DNA from: Qipengyuania psychrotolerans
GTDB taxonomy: Bacteria; Pseudomonadota; Alphaproteobacteria; Sphingomonadales; Sphingomonadaceae
Assembly (NCBI RefSeq): GCF_019711355.1
Contig: NZ_CP081297.1
Span: 1,178,001-1,242,000, forward strand
Length of the DNA: 64,000 nt
Reading direction: 5' to 3'
Shown here: positions 19,135-27,800 of the stretch, piece after piece
Layout: every line of letters begins with the position of its first letter
How positions within the stretch are numbered: the first letter of the stretch is position 1
Program-made: the position numbers and the translations under genes
The notes under the pieces: generated by a model
Databases searched by the model: none
Told to the model about the DNA's origin: nothing
The model's input: the letters and a program-made list of their open reading frames with translations, nothing else

Positions 19135-20786
19135 AAAAGAATTTCGCACCCGAAGACGAACTTCTGTTCCTGGCCCTCGGCGGGTCCGGCGAGATCGGAA
19201 TGAACGTCAACCTTTACGGGTGCCAGGGCCGATGGCTGATGGTTGACCTCGGGATGACGTTTTCCGGCGGAGAATATCCCGGCGTCGACCTTGTATTTGC
19301 AGATCTGGAATTCATCGAAGAACGGCTCGACCAACTTGAGGCCATCGTGCTGACCCATGCGCATGAGGACCATATTGGCGCCGTGCCATATTTCGCGGCT
19401 GACCTGGGCGTCCCGATCTATGCCACGCCGTTCACGATGGACCTCGTGCGTCGTAAGCTGGAAGAAGCAGGCGTTCTGGGGGAAGTCGAACTGCACACGA
19501 TCCCGGACGATCACGGTAGCTTCGAAGTAGGGCCCTTCGAGGTGACCTATATCCCGCTTGCTCACTCAATCGCCGAGGGCAACGCGTTGCTGATCGACAC
19601 ACCGCATGGCAGGATTTTTCATACTGGGGACTGGAAACTCGACGAAGATCCGATCATCGGCGAACCCGCCACGGAAGAAGAGCTTACCGAGCTGGGCGAC
19701 AAAGGCATTCTTGCACTGGTTTGTGACAGCACCAACGTTTTCAATCCCGCGCCAAGCGGCTCCGAAGGGGCCGTTTATAAAGGGCTCCTGGAAGAGGCGC
19801 AGCGGCATTCGGGCAAACGCATCCTGGTCACGACTTTCGCCAGCAATGTCGCCCGGCTCCACACCTTGGGCGAAGTGGCCAAGGAAACCGGGCGCCAACT
19901 TTGTGTTGCAGGTCGTTCGCTTGACCGCATCATCGAAGTTGCGCAGGCCAACGGCTATCTGGATGACTTCCCGGATCCTGTTGATTTCGACACTGCCATG
20001 GGCCTGCCACGCGGCGAGGTCTTGATCCTTGCAACCGGGGGGCAGGGCGAGCCGCGCGCTGCTCTTTCCAGGATTTCTGAAGACAACCATCCACTTCAAC
20101 TCGTTTCAGGCGACGTGGTTCTTTTCTCGACGCGCCAGATTCCCGGCAACGAACTTTCGATTGGGGCCGTACAGAACCGACTGGCGGCCAAGGGCATCAC
20201 GATGGTCACCGACCGTCAGAGTATGATCCACGTATCTGGCCACCCGGGCCGTCCTGAACTGGAGGCGCTCTATGGCTGGATCAGACCGGATGTGCTGGTC
20301 CCGGTCCATGGCGAAATGCGTCACATGCAAGAACAAGGACGGCTTGGAAAAGCGAATGGCATTGCAGATGCTGTCGTCCAGCAGAACGGTGACATCGTAA
20401 GGCTCGCTCCTGGAGCACCCGGCACCATCGCACAGGTCAGGGCGGGGCGGCTCGTGCTCGACGGTGATATTATTGCGCCAGCGGGCGGTGATGCCATCGT
20501 GATGCGTCGGCGCATCATGCAGGAGGGCGTCATGATAGTTGCGCTGGACAGCCGTCTCGACCCGCAGATCGATAGCCTGGGCCTTCCGCTTGACGAAGAC
20601 TATGATGATTTCATTGCGGAAACCAAAGAAGACGTCGTCAACGCAATCGCGAAACTGAAGGGCAAGGATCGCAGCACCGCTTCGTCGGTCCACGAAGCGG
20701 CACGCCTTGCTGCGCGCCGTGCGGCACAGCGCTGGTCCGGAAAGCGTCCGCAGGTCCGCGTGATCTTGCCGGCGAGCATGGGGTAG
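19131..20786 (+). CDS. rnj: Ribonuclease J
   Basis: Metallo-beta-lactamase/beta-CASP ribonuclease with 5'-to-3' exo- and endonuclease activity, used in rRNA maturation and mRNA decay in alphaproteobacteria. The zinc motif [14 protein letters not shown] is near residue 75. Further conserved segments are [29 protein letters not shown] and the beta-CASP serine region [15 protein letters not shown]. The start is TTG at 19131 in a TTGA overlap with coa[21 protein letters not shown] follows, as expected for the family. The 551-residue length is normal. Confidence 0.95.
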   Translation: MKKNFAPEDELLFLALGGSGEIGMNVNLYGCQGRWLMVDLGMTFSGGEYPGVDLVFADLEFIEERLDQLEAIVLTHAHEDHIGAVPYFAADLGVPIYATPFTMDLVRRKLEEAGVLGEVELHTIPDDHGSFEVGPFEVTYIPLAHSIAEGNALLIDTPHGRIFHTGDWKLDEDPIIGEPATEEELTELGDKGILALVCDSTNVFNPAPSGSEGAVYKGLLEEAQRHSGKRILVTTFASNVARLHTLGEVAKETGRQLCVAGRSLDRIIEVAQANGYLDDFPDPVDFDTAMGLPRGEVLILATGGQGEPRAALSRISEDNHPLQLVSGDVVLFSTRQIPGNELSIGAVQNRLAAKGITMVTDRQSMIHVSGHPGRPELEALYGWIRPDVLVPVHGEMRHMQEQGRLGKANGIADAVVQQNGDIVRLAPGAPGTIAQVRAGRLVLDGDIIAPAGGDAIVMRRRIMQEGVMIVALDSRLDPQIDSLGLPLDEDYDDFIAETKEDVVNAIAKLKGKDRSTASSVHEAARLAARRAAQRWSGKRPQVRVILPASMG

Positions 20787-20790
20787 GGAC

Positions 20791-21075
20791 ATGGAACTCC
20801 CGATGCAGTGGACCTCAATCCTCGCGATCTATGTGTTGTTCTGGGTCGTGAGCGCGTTTGTTCTGCTGCCTTTCGGTGTGCAGACTCATGACGAGGCCGG
20901 GATCGAAAAGATACCCGGACAGGCTGACAGCGCACCGGCCAATTTCCGTCCCGGCAAGGTGGCACTGAGAGCCACCTTCCTCGGGGCAGTGCTGACCACC
21001 TTATACATCCTGAATTATGCCTATGGCTGGATCGTACCTGAAGATCTGATCTTCTGGGGTCCCAGCACGCGCTGA
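20791..21075 (+). CDS. DUF1467 family small membrane protein
   Basis: A 94-residue protein with one N-terminal membrane helix (SILAIYVLFWVVSAFVLLPF), the family signature GVQTHDEAG immediately after it, and a second helix near residues 65-85. DUF1467 proteins are widespread in alphaproteobacteria and have no established function. It lies 4 nt after the RNase J stop, so it closes the nuo-birA-coaX-rnj unit. It meets the convergent coiled-coil gene only 4 nt later. Confidence 0.85.
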   Translation: MELPMQWTSILAIYVLFWVVSAFVLLPFGVQTHDEAGIEKIPGQADSAPANFRPGKVALRATFLGAVLTTLYILNYAYGWIVPEDLIFWGPSTR

Positions 21076-21079
21076 TCTT

Positions 21080-23701
21080 CTACTGGCGTAGACGCTCGAG
21101 CGCTTGCGCCATCACCACATAAAGCTTGCCCATATCGCTGGAGAGCAGCGTGACGCTTAGCGCGTTGCCATCACGAGTGGACAGTAGGTTTCGCAGCATC
21201 GCTTCGAAGTCATGGATGTAGCGATTTACGTGCTCCCGGAAGTCTGGGTCGGCATCGTAGAGCTCCGCAATTTCCCGAGCTTCACCATTGTCTATCAGGC
21301 GGACTGCACGGCGGGTAAATATGCCCCGGTCGCCCCTGAGATAGCTTGACCAAGCTGTATCAGTAACCTCGGCGGACAATGCCTTGGAAATGTCGATTGC
21401 GTTCGAGTTGAGGCTTTCAGTTATGAGAGCCACGCGGCGTGCGAAATCACCGTCCACTGTATCAGCCGCCTGCTCCCGGGCGTGGGCAATACGGGCCTCA
21501 AGATTGCCGGTGAGATCATTCAGGCGGGCCAATTGATCGCGTAGTTCGCGTGTTGTTGCGCGGGCAGCCTCCGTTGATTTGTTACGTGCAGCATCCAGCT
21601 TGGCCAGTGCTTCATCCGTGTGTTCGGCCAGCGCCTTGTCGATTGCCGCACTGCTACGCTCGCCGACTTTCTCTGCAAGCGCGGTGATCCGAGCGGCGTT
21701 TTCCGTTTCCAGTGCGTCGAGGGCGCCCTTGGCGCTATTTTCCAGAGCAGCGATGGCTTCGCGCAGCTCAACCTGGACGCGCTGAGCGAGCTGTTCGCTT
21801 TCCTCGCGCAGCGACACCACGCCGGAGCGCAGGCGCTCAACCCCTTCGATCTGGGCATTTGCCGTATCGCCGAAGTCCGATTGGAACCTCTCGAAACCCT
21901 CGATCGCGTCCAGGGTGCGCTTCTCGATCTCCGCCATGCCTTCGGTTAGGCGTTCACCCGATATACGCGCTTCATTGAGCAGGCCGCGGACGGCCGCAGT
22001 CCGAGTTTCAATTTGGGCGAGCCGGCCTTCGGAGGCATCCATCGCAATGGGCAGGTCCTCCCTGCTGTGACGCGCGCTGGCCTGGATCAGTTCAAGCAGC
22101 CGGACACTCGCGTCGGTCAGTGCTGCAACGGCCTGATCGGTCCCGTCCAAAGCTTCTCGGCTGCCGATCAGCGTTTCGTTAAGGGAAGCGACACCGCTTG
22201 CCACGGTCTCGCTCGCTTCCCGGCCCTGCTCGGTCACCGTATCGAATGTCGAGGCGAGGGCAGCGAACCTGGTATCGAGGACATCGCCCTGTTCCATCAG
22301 GATGCCCATCTGCTCCCTTTGCGCTTCGCGGCGGTGCGCAATAGCGATATCAAGCGCTTCCAGCTTGTCGCTCAATTCCTGCGACAGCTGGTCTTGCGAG
22401 TGCGCAATTGCATCAAGGCGCGCTTTCCCCTCGGTATCCAATACTTCGGCGTTTTCGCGGACCATCGCCTTGATCGATTCCGCTTCTGCGCCCAAGGCGT
22501 TGAAGCGCGCCAGAGCCGCTTCTTTCAACGAATTCTCGATTGTCTCAATCTTGTCCGCGGTCTCCGCCAGCCTCAACTTCATTGCGTCGACCTGGCTGGC
22601 CCATTTTGCAATAGCGCCGTCTTCACCTGCACGAACGGCCGCGGCAATTTTGGTCGCTTCATCACGGAACCTTGCAAGGCGTTCGCGCAAGGAGGCAAGT
22701 GCAAGCTCCTCCTCCGCACTGGCAGTCTGATGCGCTTCGGCAAGTTCGCTGCGAAGCGTCGCCGAACGCTCGCGAATAGCGGCGAGTGCTTCAACTTCAC
22801 GCGCGTCCAGAGCCGAGCGGAACTGGTCGCTTTCCTCGCGCAGAACGGCAAACCTTTGGGCGGAAATCTTCTCGAGGTCTCCGGCCTGGGCTGAGAAGGC
22901 CTCCAGCGCATCATCCACGCGCATTTGCAGCGACACGACCTGACGTTCGCTTGCCGCACCAAATTCGTTGAGACGATCGAAACCTTCCACCAACTTGTCG
23001 AGCTGATCCTGCGAAGTTCTACCTGCGCCAGCGATCTGGTTGGATACGTCCTTGGCAGAGTTTGCGATAACCGGAAGATTATCACGCAGGCGGGTCATGT
23101 TCTCGAGCGCGGCACCGCTTACGCTGGCAATCGCTTCGACCTGCTCGCCATTCTCACGCACTAGGCCCTGGAGGCGATCTGCATGCTCCGAAAGACGTTC
23201 ACCTGCGGAGCGGCCGAGAAACTCCAGTTCACGCGACTGACTGCCCAGGAATTCACGCGCAAGGCTCAATTCGCGGTTTACCGTGGCGAGCCGAACCTCA
23301 AGCTGAGCAGATTCTTCTGCGAGAGAGCGAGCGATTTCACCGAAGCGCTTCGATTCTGCCGTCGAGTTGCGGCTCGCCAAGAGCCAGGCCGCCAGAAGCA
23401 GCAAAACCGGCATCGCCCAAGCGGTGATCCAGCCAGTCCATGCTTGCGCTGATCCACCGGCGAGCATCTCGGCACGGTGCGCCCATGCGAAGAATGCCGT
23501 CCAGCCAGCAATCGCTGTCGTGGCGAGGACTGGGGCAATCCAAGCCGAAATATTTGCGCTTGGAGGAGCATACTCGCTCCACTCCTCGGACTCGTAGACC
23601 TCGTCTTCCAGCTCCAGGGCCGTTGCCTCAGGCGCGTCGACAGGAGAAGCGGCATTTTCCTGCTCACCTTCTACAACCGAAATATGCGAACGTTTTCTCA
23701 T
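21080..23701 (-). CDS. Large membrane-anchored coiled-coil protein of unknown function
   Basis: An 873-residue protein. After an acidic N-terminus there are two hydrophobic segments, about residues 50-75 and 88-110 (the second includes MPVLLLLAAWLLAS). From about 115 to 780 it is a long alpha-helical coiled coil rich in Ala, Glu, Arg and Leu, broadly like apolipoprotein- or kinesin-type repeats. The last 90 residues look globular (for example YDADPDFREHVNRYIHDFEA). The architecture suggests a membrane-tethered structural or signalling scaffold. It is divergent from the HPt-like gene across a 70-nt promoter with three TTAA motifs. I cannot assign a function. Confidence 0.85.
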   Translation of the reverse strand: MRKRSHISVVEGEQENAASPVDAPEATALELEDEVYESEEWSEYAPPSANISAWIAPVLATTAIAGWTAFFAWAHRAEMLAGGSAQAWTGWITAWAMPVLLLLAAWLLASRNSTAESKRFGEIARSLAEESAQLEVRLATVNRELSLAREFLGSQSRELEFLGRSAGERLSEHADRLQGLVRENGEQVEAIASVSGAALENMTRLRDNLPVIANSAKDVSNQIAGAGRTSQDQLDKLVEGFDRLNEFGAASERQVVSLQMRVDDALEAFSAQAGDLEKISAQRFAVLREESDQFRSALDAREVEALAAIRERSATLRSELAEAHQTASAEEELALASLRERLARFRDEATKIAAAVRAGEDGAIAKWASQVDAMKLRLAETADKIETIENSLKEAALARFNALGAEAESIKAMVRENAEVLDTEGKARLDAIAHSQDQLSQELSDKLEALDIAIAHRREAQREQMGILMEQGDVLDTRFAALASTFDTVTEQGREASETVASGVASLNETLIGSREALDGTDQAVAALTDASVRLLELIQASARHSREDLPIAMDASEGRLAQIETRTAAVRGLLNEARISGERLTEGMAEIEKRTLDAIEGFERFQSDFGDTANAQIEGVERLRSGVVSLREESEQLAQRVQVELREAIAALENSAKGALDALETENAARITALAEKVGERSSAAIDKALAEHTDEALAKLDAARNKSTEAARATTRELRDQLARLNDLTGNLEARIAHAREQAADTVDGDFARRVALITESLNSNAIDISKALSAEVTDTAWSSYLRGDRGIFTRRAVRLIDNGEAREIAELYDADPDFREHVNRYIHDFEAMLRNLLSTRDGNALSVTLLSSDMGKLYVVMAQALERLRQ

Positions 23702-23719
23702 GGTTGGACGCTACCACGT

Positions 23720-23745
23720 TTAAATTATCCTTAAAGCCTCTTTAA
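23720..23745. promoter_or_regulatory. Tandem CtrA-like binding sites, TTAA-N7-TTAA-N7-TTAA
   Basis: TTAA occurs at 23720, 23731 and 23742, each separated by exactly seven bases. CtrA, the cell-cycle response regulator of alphaproteobacteria, binds TTAA-N7-TTAA. Three half-sites in helical phase in a G+C-rich background are unlikely by chance. They lie between the divergent coiled-coil gene (start 23701) and the HPt-like gene (start 23772). Confidence 0.65.
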
Positions 23746-23771
23746 CGATCAACCGTGTATCGCTGTGGGCG

Positions 23772-24071
23772 ATGGCCTATCATTCTCCCAGCTTTGACAG
23801 CGCACTGGGTGCGGCAGCCGGAGAAGATCCGAAGCTTGCGGCCGAATTGCGTGCTGCGTTTCTCGCAAGTCTGAAGCAGAGGCTGGACCTCCTCAAGCGC
23901 GCCCGGTGTGATGCCAATTGGTACCAAGCAGCTGAACGCATACGAGGGCTGGCGGCCAGCTTTTCAGCAGTGGAGCTTATAGAGTTGGCGGAATTGGCGC
24001 TTGAATCAGCTCCGGGAGAGCCGACTGTGATCAGTTCAATCGAGAGGTTTGCCGATAATTTCGGGGAATAG
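23772..24071 (+). CDS. HPt-like protein lacking the phospho-acceptor histidine
   Basis: A 99-residue all-helical protein resembling a histidine phosphotransfer (HPt) domain. The segment AAERIRGLAASFSAVELIELA lines up with the HPt consensus AAHRLKGAAASFG, but the phosphorylated histidine is replaced by Glu-55 (codon at 23934-23936). It should therefore not carry phosphate, though Glu could mimic a phosphorylated state or leave a pure binding domain. The resemblance is by eye from the spacing of the helix around this motif. A histidine-kinase-like gene 2.2 kb downstream also lacks its histidine. The gene lies just downstream of the CtrA-like sites. There is no strong ribosome site before the ATG. 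Confidence 0.7.
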   Translation: MAYHSPSFDSALGAAAGEDPKLAAELRAAFLASLKQRLDLLKRARCDANWYQAAERIRGLAASFSAVELIELAELALESAPGEPTVISSIERFADNFGE

Positions 24072-24152
24072 GGCGGACACGCTCATACGAGTGCTTTCCA
24101 GCCCAGTCTGTGGCTCCTAAGGTGAAATTCCTTCCTCGGGAGAGATTTTCAC

Positions 24153-25331
24153 GTGCGTATAGCTTTGCTTTCTACCATCGACCGGGACCCAAAGCCCGGG
24201 AAGATGAGGGCAGCGTACGTCAACTTCGCAGGCGCACGTGTCGTCGAACGGCAACTCGATCTGGCGTTAAGCCTTGGCTGCGAAACAGTAGCTTGCCTTG
24301 CCGACGGCATTAGCCGTGAGGTTATTGAGCTGCAGCACCGCGCAGAGCGGTCATGCGCAAAGTTTGTCACCATCCGCGACCACGCAAAGCTGTCCGGCCT
24401 GATTACTGCAGCGGACGAGATCGTGGTTATCGCCCCTGGGGTGCTTCCTGATACTGCGACCGTTGAAAGACTGCTGGTGAAGCCTTCAGTCATCGGATTT
24501 CCAGCCGATATCGCGGTGCCGGCCGGTTTTGAACGGATCGACGCAGAGTTCGCATGGGGCGGAGTGCTGCTGGCGCGGGGCAACCTGATCGAGAGACTCG
24601 CCGAATTGCCAGCGGACATTGATGTGCCTTCGGCCCTGATGCGGTTGGCCTTGCAGGCAGGAACCCGCCTAGTGCCCGCAGAACGCAAACTGGTAGACGA
24701 GAACGACTGGACGATAGATGCACCTCGCGAAGCGTTGATCGTTCGCGAGAAGAAATGGATCGAGGCGCAGCGCGAAGCGGTGCCCTTCAACGCACCTGGA
24801 ATTGCCGTGGCCGAGAGAGTCGGGACGCGGCTTGCACAAGACGTCGTTGGACGGCGCAGCGAGACGGGTCCAGCAGTGGCTGGCGGCGTTTTCGGCCTCT
24901 TTGCAATCGCCGCCGGGGCTTTCGGTATGCCTGCAACTGGCCTTGGCCTCGCTACCGCCGCCGCTTTCCTTGCTCGAATAGGTTCAGTGATAGAGCGCGT
25001 GGCCCGTAAAGGGCAGGTAGCCAGCAAACGCGGTCCGCTTTTGAAACTTCTCGATTACGCCTTAGACCCTATCTTTATCTTACTGATTTTCTTGGCATCT
25101 CCGGATCTTCCTGACCTTATGCGCATATTTGTGCCGTTGATGCTTTTTGGCATACTCAGGCTGGGTGCTACCCACGGTAGCGAGAAATGGCGGCGAACTT
25201 ACGCGGATCGTATCCTTCTTGGCTTTGTCCTAGTGCCGGCCGCGTTTCTAGGTTTCGCACCGGAGGCAGCGGCACTAATTGCTTTGATGGTTTTGGCCTC
25301 AAGATTTTTTGACAGCTTTCGCGGTGACTAA
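24153..25331 (+). CDS. Nucleotidyltransferase-like domain fused to a multi-spanning membrane domain
   Basis: A 392-residue protein from a GTG at 24153, with GGGAGAG just upstream. The N-terminal half (about 1-200) has the look of an NTP-transferase fold, for example GARVVERQLDLALSLGCETV, but lacks the glycine-rich GGxxxR loop. The C-terminal part from about residue 245 has roughly five hydrophobic segments. The order resembles bifunctional sugar-alcohol cytidylyltransferase/CDP-alcohol transferase proteins, but I do not find the DG-AR-G-D-D motif of the latter. Function unknown; a role in envelope lipid or polyol synthesis would be speculation. Confidence 0.65.
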   Translation: MRIALLSTIDRDPKPGKMRAAYVNFAGARVVERQLDLALSLGCETVACLADGISREVIELQHRAERSCAKFVTIRDHAKLSGLITAADEIVVIAPGVLPDTATVERLLVKPSVIGFPADIAVPAGFERIDAEFAWGGVLLARGNLIERLAELPADIDVPSALMRLALQAGTRLVPAERKLVDENDWTIDAPREALIVREKKWIEAQREAVPFNAPGIAVAERVGTRLAQDVVGRRSETGPAVAGGVFGLFAIAAGAFGMPATGLGLATAAAFLARIGSVIERVARKGQVASKRGPLLKLLDYALDPIFILLIFLASPDLPDLMRIFVPLMLFGILRLGATHGSEKWRRTYADRILLGFVLVPAAFLGFAPEAAALIALMVLASRFFDSFRGD

Positions 25332-25346
25332 CCTCGAATTAACCAC
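25328..25346. promoter_or_regulatory. Second CtrA-like site upstream of the 25368 gene
   Basis: CTAA at 25328, seven bases, then TTAACCAC at 25339-25346. The right half matches 7 of 8 bases of the CtrA half-site TTAACCAT, and the left half matches 3 of 4. It lies about 22 nt before the next gene. It is weaker than the tandem site but in the same cluster. Confidence 0.4.
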
Positions 25347-25367
25347 GCAACTGCTACGCGCGGGCAT

Positions 25368-26330
25368 ATGACGATGGCAAAAGATCGAGCCGAACGGATA
25401 AGTTCAGCGCAGGATGAACTGCGTTGTGCGCTTGCGCGGGGCGATCGTACGCTGTCGAAGATCGAACCAATCCTCGGGCACCTGCTTTCCACGCCCGACC
25501 ACTCGCTTTTCAGTGACGAGATCATCGCACGCCTGCGAGGCATGCTGAATGACCTGGCATGGCAGATCCTTCGGGTTCAAGCCGAAGCAACGGGGCAATC
25601 CGGGCGCGAGGCATTTGCTGAGCGTCACGGCGAGGCGTTGGCCGCTCATTTCCAGAGCCGTGGAGCCTTGTTGTCTCATTGCCATGCACTGGCAGTCGAA
25701 TGGCAACTGACCGAAAGGTTGGAAACGCAAAATGGGCTGGATCCCGTACTGTCGCCGGTACTCCAGGCACTTATCGCGCATCCTGACCCGTCCATGGCCA
25801 GCGCGGCGATGTCCGCCCTTGCTGCCCAGGCGCGCTTCGCTCAAGCGCAGCGTCGGATGGAGTTGCCGCTGGCCGAACTTCCCGCAGACCTGTTCCACGA
25901 AACATTGCTGGCCTGGCGTGCTTATAACGGAGAGCGCGCCTCCGACGCACTGACACGTGCTGAGAGCAAGTTACGGTCCGGTTACGATGAGAGCGCTGGC
26001 CGCCTCGCTCTGTTCGCGAGGCTTATCGCGGGTGCGGGCAAGGATGGCCTGGATGCGCTCATTCCCGACCAAGCGGGAGCCGGACTGTTTTTCACGGCCC
26101 TTGCCGCAAGGTCGGGTCAGGATCGTGTCTTTGCCATTCTTTCAAGCAACGCGCGCCAGATTGCGCGCTTGGCACTGGGTCTGCGCGCTGCCGGCCTTGA
26201 TGCCGGGCAGATCGACGAGGTTCTCCTGCGATTGCATCCACAAGCTGCACCTGTACCCGAACTCGATCGGATTAGCGGCGAAGATGCGCGTAGAATGCTG
26301 GCCGAAATTTTGAATGAGGGTCGGCCATGA
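25368..26330 (+). CDS. Helical protein, DUF2336-like
   Basis: A 320-residue predicted soluble, mostly alpha-helical protein. The middle region, with SMASAAMSALAAQARFAQAQ and LPLAELPADLFHETLLAWRA, recalls the repeated helices of DUF2336 proteins of alphaproteobacteria, which often contain ELP-x-LLH motifs. I am not certain of the match. No catalytic motif is visible. An alternative ATG is at 25374. It overlaps the histidine-kinase-like gene by 4 nt (ATGA), so the two are almost certainly co-translated and probably act together. Confidence 0.65.
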   Translation: MTMAKDRAERISSAQDELRCALARGDRTLSKIEPILGHLLSTPDHSLFSDEIIARLRGMLNDLAWQILRVQAEATGQSGREAFAERHGEALAAHFQSRGALLSHCHALAVEWQLTERLETQNGLDPVLSPVLQALIAHPDPSMASAAMSALAAQARFAQAQRRMELPLAELPADLFHETLLAWRAYNGERASDALTRAESKLRSGYDESAGRLALFARLIAGAGKDGLDALIPDQAGAGLFFTALAARSGQDRVFAILSSNARQIARLALGLRAAGLDAGQIDEVLLRLHPQAAPVPELDRISGEDARRMLAEILNEGRP

Positions 26331-27745
26331 ACGTTGCAACGCAGACAATTGCGCAAGGGCGCAGTGACGCGCAGGATCGGCTTATCGAAGCGGACGGCCC
26401 CCTGGCGGACCTCCAACATGATTGCGGTGGTCGGATTGGTGGGACAATCGCCATCCCCGCATTGCTTGCATTGGTCGAAAAGGCCCGCTCATACGGTTTG
26501 AGAATTGCCCGTCAGTTTGAGGCGGTCGATGACCAGAACAGGATTACCGCCTGGGCCGAGATTTCGCCGGTTGATGGCGGGAAAGATGGCTGCGAGATTG
26601 TCATCGCAAGCTGGCAAACGCAGCCCCTTCCTCCGGAAAACAGCGTCGAAGCGGATCGCCGGAAAGTTGAGATAAACCGCCATCTGGCGGAGTGTACAGC
26701 GCGGCTCGATCCATCTCAGGCTCTGCTTTCTGTCGATACCGAGGCTGCAGATCTGACGGATTTTGCCAGCAAGGCCCTGACTTCCATCGGAAAGCCTTGG
26801 ACCGATCTGGTGGAACTGCCGGGCAATGCTCATGAGCAACCGATGCACTGGCGGCTTCTTGATGGCGCGAAGTGCAAGATACCGGGCTCCAAGCGGGAAT
26901 GGACCGCGCACCTCGAGCCGCTCGGCCAGCCAAACCCTGGCAGTGCAGGGTTTGTGCTTCACCTGAATGCAACCACTCCACTCGCCGATGTGGGAGAGCA
27001 GGATGCGGGCGAAACTCCCTCAATGGGGCGCGACCTGACGCCGGTTCTGCGCCAACCGATCAATCGCATCATCGCCAACGCGGAAACGATCCGCACCAAA
27101 CTCGCCGGACCGCTGGCGGAGGAATACAGCCAGTACGCCGCTGATATTGCGAGCGCGGGCCAGCATTTGCTGGCACTGGTGGATGACCTTTCCGATCTCG
27201 AAATCGTCGAATCCGAGGACTTCGTCACCGAGCCTGACCGGATTGAGCTGGCAGACGTCGCTCGGCGCGCTTGCGGAATTCTAGGGGTGAGAGCGCAAGA
27301 GCGCGGCATCACACTCGTCCCGCCCGCCGAAGGTGAGAGCCAATTGGCCATCGCCGAGTTCAGGCGCGTACTGCAGATCATGCTCAACTTGGTTGGCAAC
27401 GCGATCCGCTACTCGCCAGAAGAGAGTCAGGTCTGGATCAGGCTTGATTGTATCGGCTCGCGAGCGATGATCACCGTTGCCGACCAAGGGAAGGGCCTTG
27501 ATGAAGCGCAACAGGCGAAAGTTTTCGAGAAATTCGAAAGACTGGGCCGAAGCGGTGACGGCGGGTCTGGGCTTGGTCTCTATATTTCCCGCCGGATCGC
27601 GAGGGCGATGGACGGCGACCTGACGGTGGAGAGCGCGCCGGGATTGGGCGCTCGTTTCACCCTGTCAGTGCCTGCTGCGGATGACTTGCGGAGTGAGCAG
27701 CGTGACGGGCCGGGCAGCAACGTTCCAAAGCCGGACGGAAAATAG
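26327..27745 (+). CDS. Histidine-kinase-like protein lacking the H-box histidine
   Basis: A 472-residue cytosolic protein with an N-terminal region of unclear fold (about 1-225), a dimerisation-type helix pair (about 230-300) and a full C-terminal HATPase domain. The ATP motifs are intact: N-box MLNLVGNAIRYSPEES, G1 VADQGKGLDEAQ and G2 GSGLGLYISRRIA. In the H-box the usual SHELRTPLNAII reads TPVLRQPINRII, so the phosphorylated histidine position is proline (about residue 239). It may be an allosteric regulator or a kinase using another residue. No membrane helices are seen. It ends a set that includes the histidine-less HPt protein. Confidence 0.85.
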   Translation: MNVATQTIAQGRSDAQDRLIEADGPLADLQHDCGGRIGGTIAIPALLALVEKARSYGLRIARQFEAVDDQNRITAWAEISPVDGGKDGCEIVIASWQTQPLPPENSVEADRRKVEINRHLAECTARLDPSQALLSVDTEAADLTDFASKALTSIGKPWTDLVELPGNAHEQPMHWRLLDGAKCKIPGSKREWTAHLEPLGQPNPGSAGFVLHLNATTPLADVGEQDAGETPSMGRDLTPVLRQPINRIIANAETIRTKLAGPLAEEYSQYAADIASAGQHLLALVDDLSDLEIVESEDFVTEPDRIELADVARRACGILGVRAQERGITLVPPAEGESQLAIAEFRRVLQIMLNLVGNAIRYSPEESQVWIRLDCIGSRAMITVADQGKGLDEAQQAKVFEKFERLGRSGDGGSGLGLYISRRIARAMDGDLTVESAPGLGARFTLSVPAADDLRSEQRDGPGSNVPKPDGK

Positions 27746-27750
27746 ACTGC

Positions 27751-27778
27751 CAAGAAAAAGGGGCGCCGAAGCGCCCCT
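27751..27778 (-). terminator. Intrinsic terminator of gltA
   Basis: On the minus strand an 8-bp stem AGGGGCGC/GCGCCCCT closes a TTCG tetraloop and is followed by TTTTTC, a textbook Rho-independent terminator 23 nt after the gltA stop. The hairpin could also slow transcription leaving the kinase-like gene on the plus strand. Confidence 0.92.
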
Positions 27779-27800
27779 GATCCGTAAAAGTTGAATGTTC

